NCBI GenBank assembly: GCA_003695505.1
Contig: RFIY01000208.1
Span: 1 to 11,434 of the forward strand
DNA: 11,434 bases
Direction of reading: 5' to 3'
Origin: J088 sp003695505 [NCBI: Candidatus Dadabacteria bacterium]
GTDB taxonomy: Bacteria > J088
Position 1 is the stretch's first letter. The number at the start of each line of letters is the position of its first letter. Both the position numbers and the translations under genes were made by a program. The notes below the pieces were generated by a model that worked only from the letters and a program-made list of their open reading frames with translations, ran no database searches and was not told the origin of the DNA. Positions 1 to 6,037 of this stretch are shown here, piece by piece.

Positions 1-853
1 CCGCGGCCTGCGTCACTGCCGCGGTGGCCGACTGCCCGACGACGGTGCTCGTCACAGAACCGGCAGCAACAGGCGCGGAAACAGCGACCGATGCCGTTGC
101 CGGCGCGGTGGCGGGCCTCAGTTGAGGCGGTACGGCGTTGGCAGGGGGCGCGTAGACGCCAGCCAGATTCCATAAGATACGGTCGCGCCGACGCAGGAAG
201 GCGCGGGTCCGCGTCGACGGGTTGTCGGGTACCGGAGCGGGCAGGGTCGCAGCCAGCTCGGCTGCTTCGATCTCGGTCGCGATGGTCGCGGCGTGGCCGA
301 AATAGTGCTCGCTCGCCGCTTCGACGCCAAACAGATTTGGCCCGAACTGCGCGATATTCAGGTACAGTTCGAGAATACGATCCTTGCTGACGTGACGCTC
401 GAGCCCGAGTGTCAACGCTGCCTCGGTCAATTTGCGCCGCAACGTCTTGTCGGTTGTCAGGAAAAGATTCTTGACCGTCTGTTGCGAAATCGTGCTGCCG
501 CCCATACGAAAGGCGCCCTCGCGTAGATTGCGGTCAATTGCTTCACCGATCGCCGCCAGGTCGAACCCGTGGTGTTTATAGAAACGTACGTCCTCTGCCA
601 GAATGACCGCACGGGCGATGACCGGCGCGATTGTATCGAGCGGCCGCGTTTTCCAGATCACGTTGCCGTGCGCGCGAGCCCGTTGAATAAAATGGGACTC
701 GGGGATCGGACCGGACGCGTAGACATGCCAGTCGTCCGGCCAGGCTCGCGCGATCGCAACGAGCTCGATGCCGGCCACGATGACAACCGCCGCGGCCACC
801 AAGCCGCTGAGCGACGCCCAGACGCGCCACAGGACGAACATCCGCCGTTTCAT
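1..853 (-). CDS. mtgA: Monofunctional biosynthetic peptidoglycan transglycosylase (GT51), C-terminus beyond window
   Basis: This enzyme polymerises lipid II into glycan strands at the periplasmic face of the inner membrane, without a transpeptidase domain. The protein begins MKRRMF, has one hydrophobic anchor at about residues 15-35, then the GT51 domain. Visible motifs are EDVRFYKHHGFD (catalytic Glu87), GGSTISQQ (118-125), KDRILELYLN (second conserved Glu162) and FGVEAASEHYFG. The catalytic domain ends near residue 232, about the full length of MtgA. It is followed by at least 52 residues rich in Ala, Thr, Pro and Val, still open at base 1, so the stop lies outside. The ATG at 851-853 has only a weak ribosome site; a second ATG lies four codons later. 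It starts 5 bp after yjbQ ends and is probably translated from the same message. Family assignment is firm; the long tail is unusual. Confidence 0.93.
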   Translation of the reverse strand, partial: MKRRMFVLWRVWASLSGLVAAAVVIVAGIELVAIARAWPDDWHVYASGPIPESHFIQRARAHGNVIWKTRPLDTIAPVIARAVILAEDVRFYKHHGFDLAAIGEAIDRNLREGAFRMGGSTISQQTVKNLFLTTDKTLRRKLTEAALTLGLERHVSKDRILELYLNIAQFGPNLFGVEAASEHYFGHAATIATEIEAAELAATLPAPVPDNPSTRTRAFLRRRDRILWNLAGVYAPPANAVPPQLRPATAPATASVAVSAPVAAGSVTSTVVGQSATAAVTQAA

Positions 854-858
854 CGACG

Positions 859-1281
859 TCAGGGGCCAAACAAAGTCGCAGCGATGTGTCTGCGTGGGGC
901 GTCGTTGCGGAATTCGCACAGAAAAATGCCCTGCCAGGTTCCGAGCCAGAGCGCTCCTTTCCGGACAGGAATCATCAGTGCCGATCCGGCGAGTGTCGTC
1001 TTTGTGTGCGCCGCCATATCATCGGGACCCTCGATCGTATGTCGGTACCCAGGGCGCCCATCGGGCACGAGGCGATCCAGGTCGTCGGCCAGATCGGCGG
1101 CCACCTCGGGACTGGCGTTTTCGTTGATCGTCAGCGCTGCAGACGTGTGCAACAGTAGCAAATGACACATTCCCTGCTGAAACCCGGACAGCGTCGGAAG
1201 CTGGGCGACAATGTCGCGGGTGACCAGGTGCAGCCCCCGCGGCCTGGCCGCAAGGACCAGTTCCTTCTGCTCGAATTGCAT
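859..1281 (-). CDS. yjbQ: YjbQ / UPF0047 family protein
   Basis: A 140-residue protein matching the compact UPF0047 (YjbQ) family over its whole length. Diagnostic stretches are LLLLHTSAALTINEN (residues 41-55), GPDDMAAHTKTTLAG (85-99) and GTWQGIFLCEFR (114-125). These carry the conserved histidines, acidic residues and glycines of the family. Members have been linked to a weak secondary thiamine-phosphate synthase activity, but the physiological role is unsettled, so no reaction is assigned here. The ATG lies 5 bp after the stop of the acyltransferase-fold gene, with only a weak GAG upstream, which suggests translational coupling. The start of mtgA follows 5 bp after its stop. Nothing looks truncated. 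Its presence in this operon may be simple co-transcription. Confidence 0.93.
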   Translation of the reverse strand: MQFEQKELVLAARPRGLHLVTRDIVAQLPTLSGFQQGMCHLLLLHTSAALTINENASPEVAADLADDLDRLVPDGRPGYRHTIEGPDDMAAHTKTTLAGSALMIPVRKGALWLGTWQGIFLCEFRNDAPRRHIAATLFGP

Positions 1282-1286
1282 TTGTC

Positions 1287-2153
1287 TCAGGCCGCGCCGG
1301 AGGCGTCCTCGGTTTCAGGAAGATCGATATAGGCCTCGGGGTGCTCGACGCGGTGCTGAAAAATGTCGAGCACCTTTGCCATATAGAGCCCGTCCTCGAC
1401 CCGTTCGTCATAGAGGTGGCGCAGCGTGACGACTGGACGGGTCGAGATTTCGCCCGTTTCCTGGTCGACCCACGGCTCGAGTTTGCGCTTGCCGATGACG
1501 GTGAACAGCGGAATATTGCCATACTCGTACAGGTGGTGGTAACCGGCGTCCATACCGAGACTGCCGAGATTGGCGATGAACATGCTCGCAAACAGCGGAT
1601 CCTCGCGAATGAAGACCGACGGCAGTGCGTTGATGTTGTCGAGAAACATCACCAGCTTGACCAGCAGCCACAGGATCAACGTCGGGATTCTCAGGAAAAA
1701 CTTGAGTTCCTTGTCCGTCGTCGATTCCTTGTCGCTGCGCGACTCGCGGATGTCGCCCTCGATCACGTCGATGAACTGCTCGAACGACCATTTCGGGTCG
1801 AATTCGCGTTTGACGGTGACGAGCGGGTGATTGTCGTCCTTCTTCTTTTTGCCCGAGAAGCTGATCCAGATGCCGCGCCGCTGATAGACGCGGCCGCCGG
1901 CGATGAAGCGATTCAGGCGCGGCCGCTCCGCGATCGCATGCACCGCCGCCCAGATCACGATGTGATGGTAGGTGACGCGTTTGCCGGTGGCCTTCCGGTA
2001 GCGTTCGATGAAGGCGTCCGTTTCTGTGACGTCGAATTTCTGCTCCCAGTACACGGCCGACTGGTTCTTGCCGCGCATCAGGAACGGCATGATGCGGCGC
2101 ACGTTGGGCAGATCACGGACGTAGTCCCCGTCGGGTCGCCATCTCCAGAGCAT
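1287..2153 (-). CDS. Stand-alone E2-type (2-oxo acid dehydrogenase acyltransferase, CAT fold) protein with altered catalytic site
   Basis: A 288-residue protein resembling the catalytic domain of dihydrolipoamide acyltransferases (E2). It has no lipoyl domain and no E1/E3-binding domain. Family features are RRIMPFLMRG near the N-terminus (19-28), a helix with ITYHH-like sequence (VTYHHIVIWAAVHAI, 60-74), MFIANLGSLG (191-200) and the C-terminal block YDERVEDG (248-255). In true E2 enzymes this last block is DHRxxDG, where His is the general base. Here that position is Glu250, while Asp254 is kept. A strongly hydrophobic segment at 153-171 could touch or enter a membrane. The start is set by AAGGAGG seven bases upstream, overlapping the stop of the preceding gene. 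Fold assignment is good. The reaction is unknown and the protein may transfer an acyl group in another way or be non-catalytic. Confidence 0.75.
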   Translation of the reverse strand: MLWRWRPDGDYVRDLPNVRRIMPFLMRGKNQSAVYWEQKFDVTETDAFIERYRKATGKRVTYHHIVIWAAVHAIAERPRLNRFIAGGRVYQRRGIWISFSGKKKKDDNHPLVTVKREFDPKWSFEQFIDVIEGDIRESRSDKESTTDKELKFFLRIPTLILWLLVKLVMFLDNINALPSVFIREDPLFASMFIANLGSLGMDAGYHHLYEYGNIPLFTVIGKRKLEPWVDQETGEISTRPVVTLRHLYDERVEDGLYMAKVLDIFQHRVEHPEAYIDLPETEDASGAA

Positions 2154-2160
2154 CTTCAGG

Positions 2161-2167
2161 CCTCCTT
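2161..2167 (-). promoter_or_regulatory. Strong ribosome binding site of the E2-fold gene
   Basis: On the minus strand the sequence reads AAGGAGG followed by seven bases and ATG at 2153. The TAA stop of the GNAT/nitrilase gene (2166-2168) shares bases with this site, so ribosomes ending the upstream gene finish on top of the next initiation signal. This supports the chosen start and translational coupling of the two genes. Confidence 0.85.
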
Positions 2168-3743
2168 ACTCGCGGTCTGTTTCCCCGGCTTCCGACGACA
2201 GTTGCGACGGCAGCCACCCCTTCCAGTGTAGCGAATAAAGATCGCCGCGGCGATCCTTGAGCGTGCGCACGCTGCCAAACTCGTGAAGTTCGCGCAGGCT
2301 GTCCAGATCCACATCGGCGATCAGCATCATTTCCGTGTTCGGCGTTGCCTCGGTTTTGACCCCGGTGGTCGGGAACGCGAAGTCCGACGGAGTCAGAATC
2401 GCAGACTGGGCGTACTGGATGTCCATGTTGTTGACGCGCGGCAGGTTGCCCACGCAGCCTGCGATCACGACATAGCACTCGTTTTCGATCGCGCGTGACT
2501 GTGCACAGTGGCGGACCCGCATGTAGCCGTTCTGCGTATCGGTCTGGAAGGGGACAAAGACAATTTTTGCTCCGGCCCGGGCGAACATGCGCCCGAGTTC
2601 GGGAAACTCGATGTCGTAGCAGACGGCGACGGCGATTGGGCCGCAGTCAGATGAAAACACGTTCAGTTTGTGTCCACCCTGCATCCCCCACGACGAACGT
2701 TCCGACGGGGTGATGTGCAGTTTCTCATACCGCTCTGATGACCCATCGCGGCGACAGAACCAGCCGGCATTCATCAACTGCCCGTCTTCGACGACCGGCA
2801 GGCTGCCGCCGATCACGTTGATGTTGTAGCTGACGGCCAGTTCGCGCAGGCGCTCGGCGACGTGCGCCGAATGGCTTGCCAGCTCGCGGATTGCCTCGGC
2901 TTCAGGCAGGTGATCATACGGCGCCATCAGCGGCGCGTCGAAGTACTCGGGAAACACGACAAAATCGGCATTGTATGATGCCGCGGCGTCGACGAAGAAC
3001 TCGACCTGCTCCATGAATGCATCGAAATGGCCAAAGGGGCGCATCTGCCACTGAACAGCCGCGATCCGGACGGCCGATTTTTCGCGAATCCCGAAATGTT
3101 GGTCGGGGTCGTAGTAGATGTTGTTCCATTCGAGCAGGGCCGCGTACTCCTTGGACGCGCGGTCGCCGGGCAGGTAACCGCGCATGATCTTCTTGACGCG
3201 GAAGTCGTTCGCGAGCTGGAAGGAGAGTACCGGGTCTGAGAGCTCACGCAGCGCGACGGCACGCACATATTCCTGGGGCGTCATCCGGTCCGCGTACGCT
3301 GCGTAGCCGGGCAGGCGTCCCCCGATCACGATGGCTCTGAGGTTGAGTTGTTCGCAGAGTTCCTTGCGCGCATCGTACAGCCGCCGCGCCAGTCGCATGC
3401 CGCGATACTCGGGATGAACGAAGACGTCGATGCCGTAAAGGACATTGCCTCGCTTCGGGTCGTGCGTCGCAAATGTTCCGTCGCCAGTGATCTCGTCGTA
3501 GGTGTGGTCATCGCCGAAGCGTTCGTAGCGAACGACGATCGACAATGCCGCCGCCGCGATTCTGCCATCGACTTCGACGCAAAACTGGCCTTCCGGAAAC
3601 AACGACAGCAGCCGACGAAACTGTTCGGGACTCCAGGCCGCCTCATCGATCGCGTCGCCATATGCGGCAATCGTCGCCTCCCTGAGGGCGGCATAGTCCT
3701 CAGGCTCCAGCCTGCGTAGCTCAATGCGCTGCGTTTGTGACAT
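2166..3743 (-). CDS. Bifunctional GNAT N-acetyltransferase / carbon-nitrogen hydrolase fusion
   Basis: A 525-residue two-domain protein of the same layout as Bacillus subtilis YhcX. Residues 1 to about 215 form a GNAT acyl-CoA-dependent acyltransferase domain. Its CoA-binding loop is in VHPEYRGMRLARRL (109-122). Residues about 225-505 are a nitrilase-superfamily amidase domain with the complete triad: Glu266 in FPEYFDAP, Lys341 in YEKLHITPSE and Cys375 in AVCYDIEFPEL. Both halves therefore look active. Nitrilase-fold enzymes hydrolyse or form amides through a Cys thioester, so the fusion suggests coupled acylation and amide chemistry on one small molecule. The substrate cannot be read from sequence. 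No signal peptide or membrane span is seen, so it is probably cytoplasmic. The ATG at 3741-3743 has GAGGT seven bases upstream. It heads the leftward operon and is divergent from the oxoamine synthase gene. Confidence 0.92.
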   Translation of the reverse strand: MSQTQRIELRRLEPEDYAALREATIAAYGDAIDEAAWSPEQFRRLLSLFPEGQFCVEVDGRIAAAALSIVVRYERFGDDHTYDEITGDGTFATHDPKRGNVLYGIDVFVHPEYRGMRLARRLYDARKELCEQLNLRAIVIGGRLPGYAAYADRMTPQEYVRAVALRELSDPVLSFQLANDFRVKKIMRGYLPGDRASKEYAALLEWNNIYYDPDQHFGIREKSAVRIAAVQWQMRPFGHFDAFMEQVEFFVDAAASYNADFVVFPEYFDAPLMAPYDHLPEAEAIRELASHSAHVAERLRELAVSYNINVIGGSLPVVEDGQLMNAGWFCRRDGSSERYEKLHITPSERSSWGMQGGHKLNVFSSDCGPIAVAVCYDIEFPELGRMFARAGAKIVFVPFQTDTQNGYMRVRHCAQSRAIENECYVVIAGCVGNLPRVNNMDIQYAQSAILTPSDFAFPTTGVKTEATPNTEMMLIADVDLDSLRELHEFGSVRTLKDRRGDLYSLHWKGWLPSQLSSEAGETDRE

Positions 3744-3749
3744 CGGGGT

Positions 3750-3754
3750 ACCTC
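3750..3754 (-). promoter_or_regulatory. Ribosome binding site of the GNAT/nitrilase gene
   Basis: The minus strand reads GAGGT, then about six to seven bases, then ATG at 3743. The spacing is good and fixes the start. No convincing -35/-10 pair for this gene was found in the spacer by eye, so its promoter remains unplaced. Confidence 0.65.
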
Positions 3755-3808
3755 ACCGTGCGGTCGATTCATGTTGCCACAGCCGGGCCGCGCGCAGCCG
3801 TCCGCTGA

Positions 3809-3825
3809 TATTGGCCAGACCAATA
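3809..3825. promoter_or_regulatory. 17-bp inverted repeat, candidate operator in the divergent spacer
   Basis: TATTGG-CCAGA-CCAATA is a perfect 6-bp inverted repeat around a 5-bp centre. It ends 13 bp before the proposed -35 hexamer of the rightward operon and lies between two divergent operons. That is a usual place for a dimeric regulator that could control both. No regulator gene lies in the window, so binding is inference only. Confidence 0.4.
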
Positions 3826-3838
3826 GTGAAACAGCGGT

Positions 3839-3867
3839 TTGCGAATGGTTTTGCCCGGGTCTACACT
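3839..3867 (+). promoter_or_regulatory. Predicted sigma70-type promoter of the rightward operon
   Basis: A TTGCGA element (3839-3844) and a TACACT element (3862-3867) are separated by exactly 17 bp. Each matches its consensus at four of six positions. Transcription would start near 3874, giving a leader of roughly 58 bases before the ATG at 3932. The position also argues against the longer in-frame reading that would start translation at 3839. Confidence 0.5.
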
Positions 3868-3877
3868 CTGGAATCTG

Positions 3878-3904
3878 GGCGGTATTGCGGACAACGGCAC
3901 CGCC
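3878..3904 (+). other. Possible leader hairpin ahead of the oxoamine synthase
   Basis: GGCGGT (3878-3883) and ACCGCC (3899-3904) are perfectly complementary arms around a 15-base loop. Within the loop, TTG and CAA could extend the pairing. It lies in the predicted untranslated leader, ending 15 bases before the ribosome site. It has no U-tract and matches no riboswitch I recognise. It may be chance in GC-rich DNA. Confidence 0.25.
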
Positions 3905-3931
3905 GAACCTTACTCATTCGGAGGTACAGCA

Positions 3932-5206
3932 ATGGATCTGTTCGATCAGTGCAGACGATATATGGAGCCAACCTTTGCCCGGATGGCAGGGGTCTATCCG
4001 TTTTTTCATCCACTGGAAGCTTCGGAAGGCCCGATCGTCCGCTATGAGGGACGGGACGTCGTGATGATGGGTTCCAACAACTATCTTGGTCTGACCCACC
4101 ATCCGAAGGTGCTCGAGGCGGCGAAGCAGGCCATAGACGAATTTGGGACGGGCTGTACCGGTTCGCGTTTCCTGAACGGAAATCTGCGGCTTCACGCACA
4201 ACTCGAGGAGGAACTGGCGGACTTTTTCGGCTACGATCAGGTCCTTGTCTTTTCGTCCGGCATGCTTGCCAATGTCGGTGTGATTTCGGCACTGGGAACG
4301 GCGCCAGGCGCGGTGATCTTCTCCGAAAAGGAAAACCACGCCAGCCTGATCGACGGCACGCGCCTGGCTCGCTGCGACGTTCGCCTCTACGAAGACGAAG
4401 CGGATCTTGAGCGCCAGCTCGCCGAGCGGGAGGACTGGTCGAATGCGCTGGTCGTTTCGGATGCGGTCTTTTCGATGACCGGGCGCGTTGCGGACCTGAA
4501 GCGGCTCGCCGCGCTGAAGCAGCGGTACAACTTCAAGCTGTATGTCGACGACGCGCACGGGATCGGCGTCCTCGGGCCGTCCGGCCGCGGCGCCGTCTAT
4601 GCGCAGGACGTGCGCGACAGCGTCGATCTGCTGTTCGGCACGTTCAGCAAGTCGCTGGCCAGCCTGGGTGGGTTCGTCTGCGGCGAAGAAAAGGTCATCG
4701 ACTGGTTGCGCCACAAGACGCGCACGCTGATCTTTACCGCCGGGCTGCCGCCGGCCTCGGTCGCGGCGGCGCTGGCCGCGTTGCGCGTGATGCGCGATGA
4801 GGCGGACGAGATTCTGCCGCGGGTCTGGGAAAATGCCCGCTACTGGAAAGAAGGCCTCGACAGCATCGGCTACTACACGATGGGCAGCACGACGCCGATC
4901 GTGCCGGCGATGATCGGCAGCGAGTCGCTGGCGTTCCGTGTCGCGCGGGATTTGCTGGATCTTGGTGTGTTTGCGATCCCGGTGCCCTATCCGGTGGTAC
5001 CCTGTGGGCAGTCGTTGATTCGCACGAGCGTGATGCCGACGCATACCCGGGAGCATCTTGATCGCGCGCTCGACGCGTTTGCTGACGTCCGTCGCAGGTA
5101 TCCGATTCCCGAATTCGATCCGGAAAACCTGCCGGTGGCGCCGCAGGAGGACTGGTCATGGATGTTGCCGGGCTGGGAGAAGAAGCTGCGCCAGGTCGCT
5201 GCCTGA
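3932..5206 (+). CDS. Alpha-oxoamine synthase, serine palmitoyltransferase-like (PLP-dependent)
   Basis: This 424-residue fold-type I PLP enzyme belongs to the family that condenses an amino acid with an acyl thioester, losing CO2, to give a 2-amino ketone (SPT, KBL, BioF, HemA, CqsA). Visible features are MGSNNYLGLTHHP, the TGCTGSRFLNG block, the ring-stacking His136 in FSEKENHASL, PLP-binding Asp207 and His209 in VDDAHGIG, and the Schiff-base Lys240 in GTFSKSLASLGG. The SNNYLGL, GCTGSRFLNG and TFSKS blocks resemble bacterial serine palmitoyltransferases more than BioF or KBL. Substrates cannot be fixed, and an amino ketone other than 3-ketosphinganine is possible. The ATG at 3932 follows GGAGG (3920-3924) with seven bases between. 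A longer in-frame start at 3839 overlaps the predicted promoter and is rejected. It leads the rightward operon and overlaps the next gene by 49 bp. Confidence 0.92.
   Translation: MDLFDQCRRYMEPTFARMAGVYPFFHPLEASEGPIVRYEGRDVVMMGSNNYLGLTHHPKVLEAAKQAIDEFGTGCTGSRFLNGNLRLHAQLEEELADFFGYDQVLVFSSGMLANVGVISALGTAPGAVIFSEKENHASLIDGTRLARCDVRLYEDEADLERQLAEREDWSNALVVSDAVFSMTGRVADLKRLAALKQRYNFKLYVDDAHGIGVLGPSGRGAVYAQDVRDSVDLLFGTFSKSLASLGGFVCGEEKVIDWLRHKTRTLIFTAGLPPASVAAALAALRVMRDEADEILPRVWENARYWKEGLDSIGYYTMGSTTPIVPAMIGSESLAFRVARDLLDLGVFAIPVPYPVVPCGQSLIRTSVMPTHTREHLDRALDAFADVRRRYPIPEFDPENLPVAPQEDWSWMLPGWEKKLRQVAA
5144..5150 (+). promoter_or_regulatory. Ribosome binding site inside the synthase gene
   Basis: CAGGAGG is followed by seven bases and the ATG at 5158. 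The whole site is within the coding sequence of the oxoamine synthase, in another frame. It decides the start of the hydrolase gene and implies coupled translation of the two proteins. Confidence 0.8.
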
Positions 5207-5946
5207 CGTTACTGATCATTCCGGGCTTTATGGGAACGGCTGCCATCTGGCGGCCGTTCCTGTCGCGTCTGGATCCGGGGATCGTAGCCCGCTTCTGGTT
5301 CCCGGAGCGGGAACTCGGCGGCGACGCGGTCGTGGCGCTGCGCCGTCGACTGCGTCAGCCGCGCCGCACGCCGCTCGTTGCGCTCGGCTATTCCCAGGGC
5401 GCGCGGGTGCTGTGGGCTGCGCTGCAGGATCGCCGCGCACGGCCGGATGGCCTCGTGCTGATCTCGGGGCGACCACCGATTTCCGATACGCTACTGCGGG
5501 CGCGTCGGCGCAGTGTGGATCGCCAGCGTGCCGCGCTGGTGCGACGTGTCGGGGTGCGTCGCTTTCTGGAATCCTGGCGCACGAACCCGGTCATCCGCTC
5601 GCAGCGGGGGATCGACGCGGCGTTGCAGGCACGGCGGCGCGCCGAGCGACTGCGGCTGTCGCCCGCGCAGGTCGCCGAAGCACTCGAAGTCCTTGGCGCC
5701 GGCGGCCTGTCGATCCGCGAATCCGGTCCGGTTGCATCGTTGCCCGCGCTGGTCATCGCGGGCGCAAATGATCGGCCGTACCGCGTACTACGCCTGCAGT
5801 GGGCACAACGCCTGCCACATTTGCAGTGGATCGAGATCGACCGGGCCGGTCACGCGCCGCAGTTTGAGCGACCGACCGTGGTCGCGAGTCATGTGAACCG
5901 CTTCGTGCAATCCCTTGCGCGGCCATCCACCGTCGTGACGGACTGA
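5158..5946 (+). CDS. MenH-like alpha/beta-hydrolase
   Basis: A 262-residue alpha/beta-hydrolase with a complete triad: Ser79 in GYSQG (77-81), Asp205 in AGANDRP and His232 in GHAPQFERP. The IPGFMG loop at 21-26 can form the oxyanion hole. The lid region, with RARRRSVDRQRAALVRRVG and then FLESWRTNP, resembles MenH, the menaquinone SHCHC synthase, and its relatives. No other menaquinone gene is present. The partner of an oxoamine synthase could equally be a BioH-like esterase or thioesterase, so no specific reaction is assigned. The start rests on a strong ribosome site inside the synthase gene, and the first 49 bp overlap that gene. This adds about 15 residues before the usual first strand. 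No signal peptide is seen, so it is probably cytoplasmic. Confidence 0.85.
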   Translation: MDVAGLGEEAAPGRCLTLLIIPGFMGTAAIWRPFLSRLDPGIVARFWFPERELGGDAVVALRRRLRQPRRTPLVALGYSQGARVLWAALQDRRARPDGLVLISGRPPISDTLLRARRRSVDRQRAALVRRVGVRRFLESWRTNPVIRSQRGIDAALQARRRAERLRLSPAQVAEALEVLGAGGLSIRESGPVASLPALVIAGANDRPYRVLRLQWAQRLPHLQWIEIDRAGHAPQFERPTVVASHVNRFVQSLARPSTVVTD

Positions 5947-5961
5947 CGGTGTTCGATCCTG

Positions 5962-5979
5962 CGCGGGGCGCGTCCCGCG
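5962..5979 (+). other. GC-rich hairpin after the hydrolase gene
   Basis: CGCGGG (5962-5967) and CCCGCG (5974-5979) form a perfect 6-bp stem with a 6-base loop, 16 bases after the hydrolase stop. A G-T pair could add one step. There is no following T-run, so it is not a standard intrinsic terminator. It might attenuate transcription or protect the upstream message. Confidence 0.35.
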
Positions 5980-5987
5980 ATGGTATC

Positions 5988-6017
5988 TTGCATGCATCAA
6001 CCGTTTGGCCGTATGAC
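5988..6017 (+). promoter_or_regulatory. Weak candidate promoter before the zinc dehydrogenase
   Basis: TTGCAT (5988-5993) and TATGAC (6012-6017) are 18 bp apart and match the sigma70 consensus at three and four of six positions. The leader would be only about 15 bases. This 91-bp gap (5947-6037) is the only sizeable break in the rightward gene run, so an internal promoter is reasonable, but the match is poor. Confidence 0.22.
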
Positions 6018-6028
6018 CGGCCTGTTCT

Positions 6029-6037
6029 GGAGGTGAT
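6029..6037 (+). promoter_or_regulatory. Long Shine-Dalgarno match close to a GTG start
   Basis: GGAGGTGAT pairs with the 16S anti-Shine-Dalgarno end over nine bases and abuts the GTG at 6038, leaving only four bases after GGAGG. An overlapping ATG at 6036 opens a frame that stops after 15 codons. The GTG reading gives MRAIAFDRS, which fits the normal first strand of the dehydrogenase family. Confidence 0.65.

Noticed and set aside
1341-2231. 296-codon plus-strand frame opposite the E2-fold gene
   Set aside because: The minus-strand gene has a strong ribosome site and recognisable fold motifs; the plus frame has neither.
3839-3931. In-frame 31-codon upstream extension of the oxoamine synthase
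   Set aside because: There is a GGAGG site correctly spaced before the ATG at 3932, the extension overlaps the predicted promoter, and its sequence adds nothing family-like.
3914-5056. 380-codon open frame on the minus strand opposite the oxoamine synthase
   Set aside because: Its translation is rich in Arg, Gln and His with no recognisable motif, while the plus strand encodes a complete PLP enzyme. Long antisense frames are expected in high-GC DNA.
5989-5996. TGCATGCA palindrome
   Set aside because: An 8-bp palindrome without extended arms is expected by chance; it was used only as part of a weak promoter candidate.
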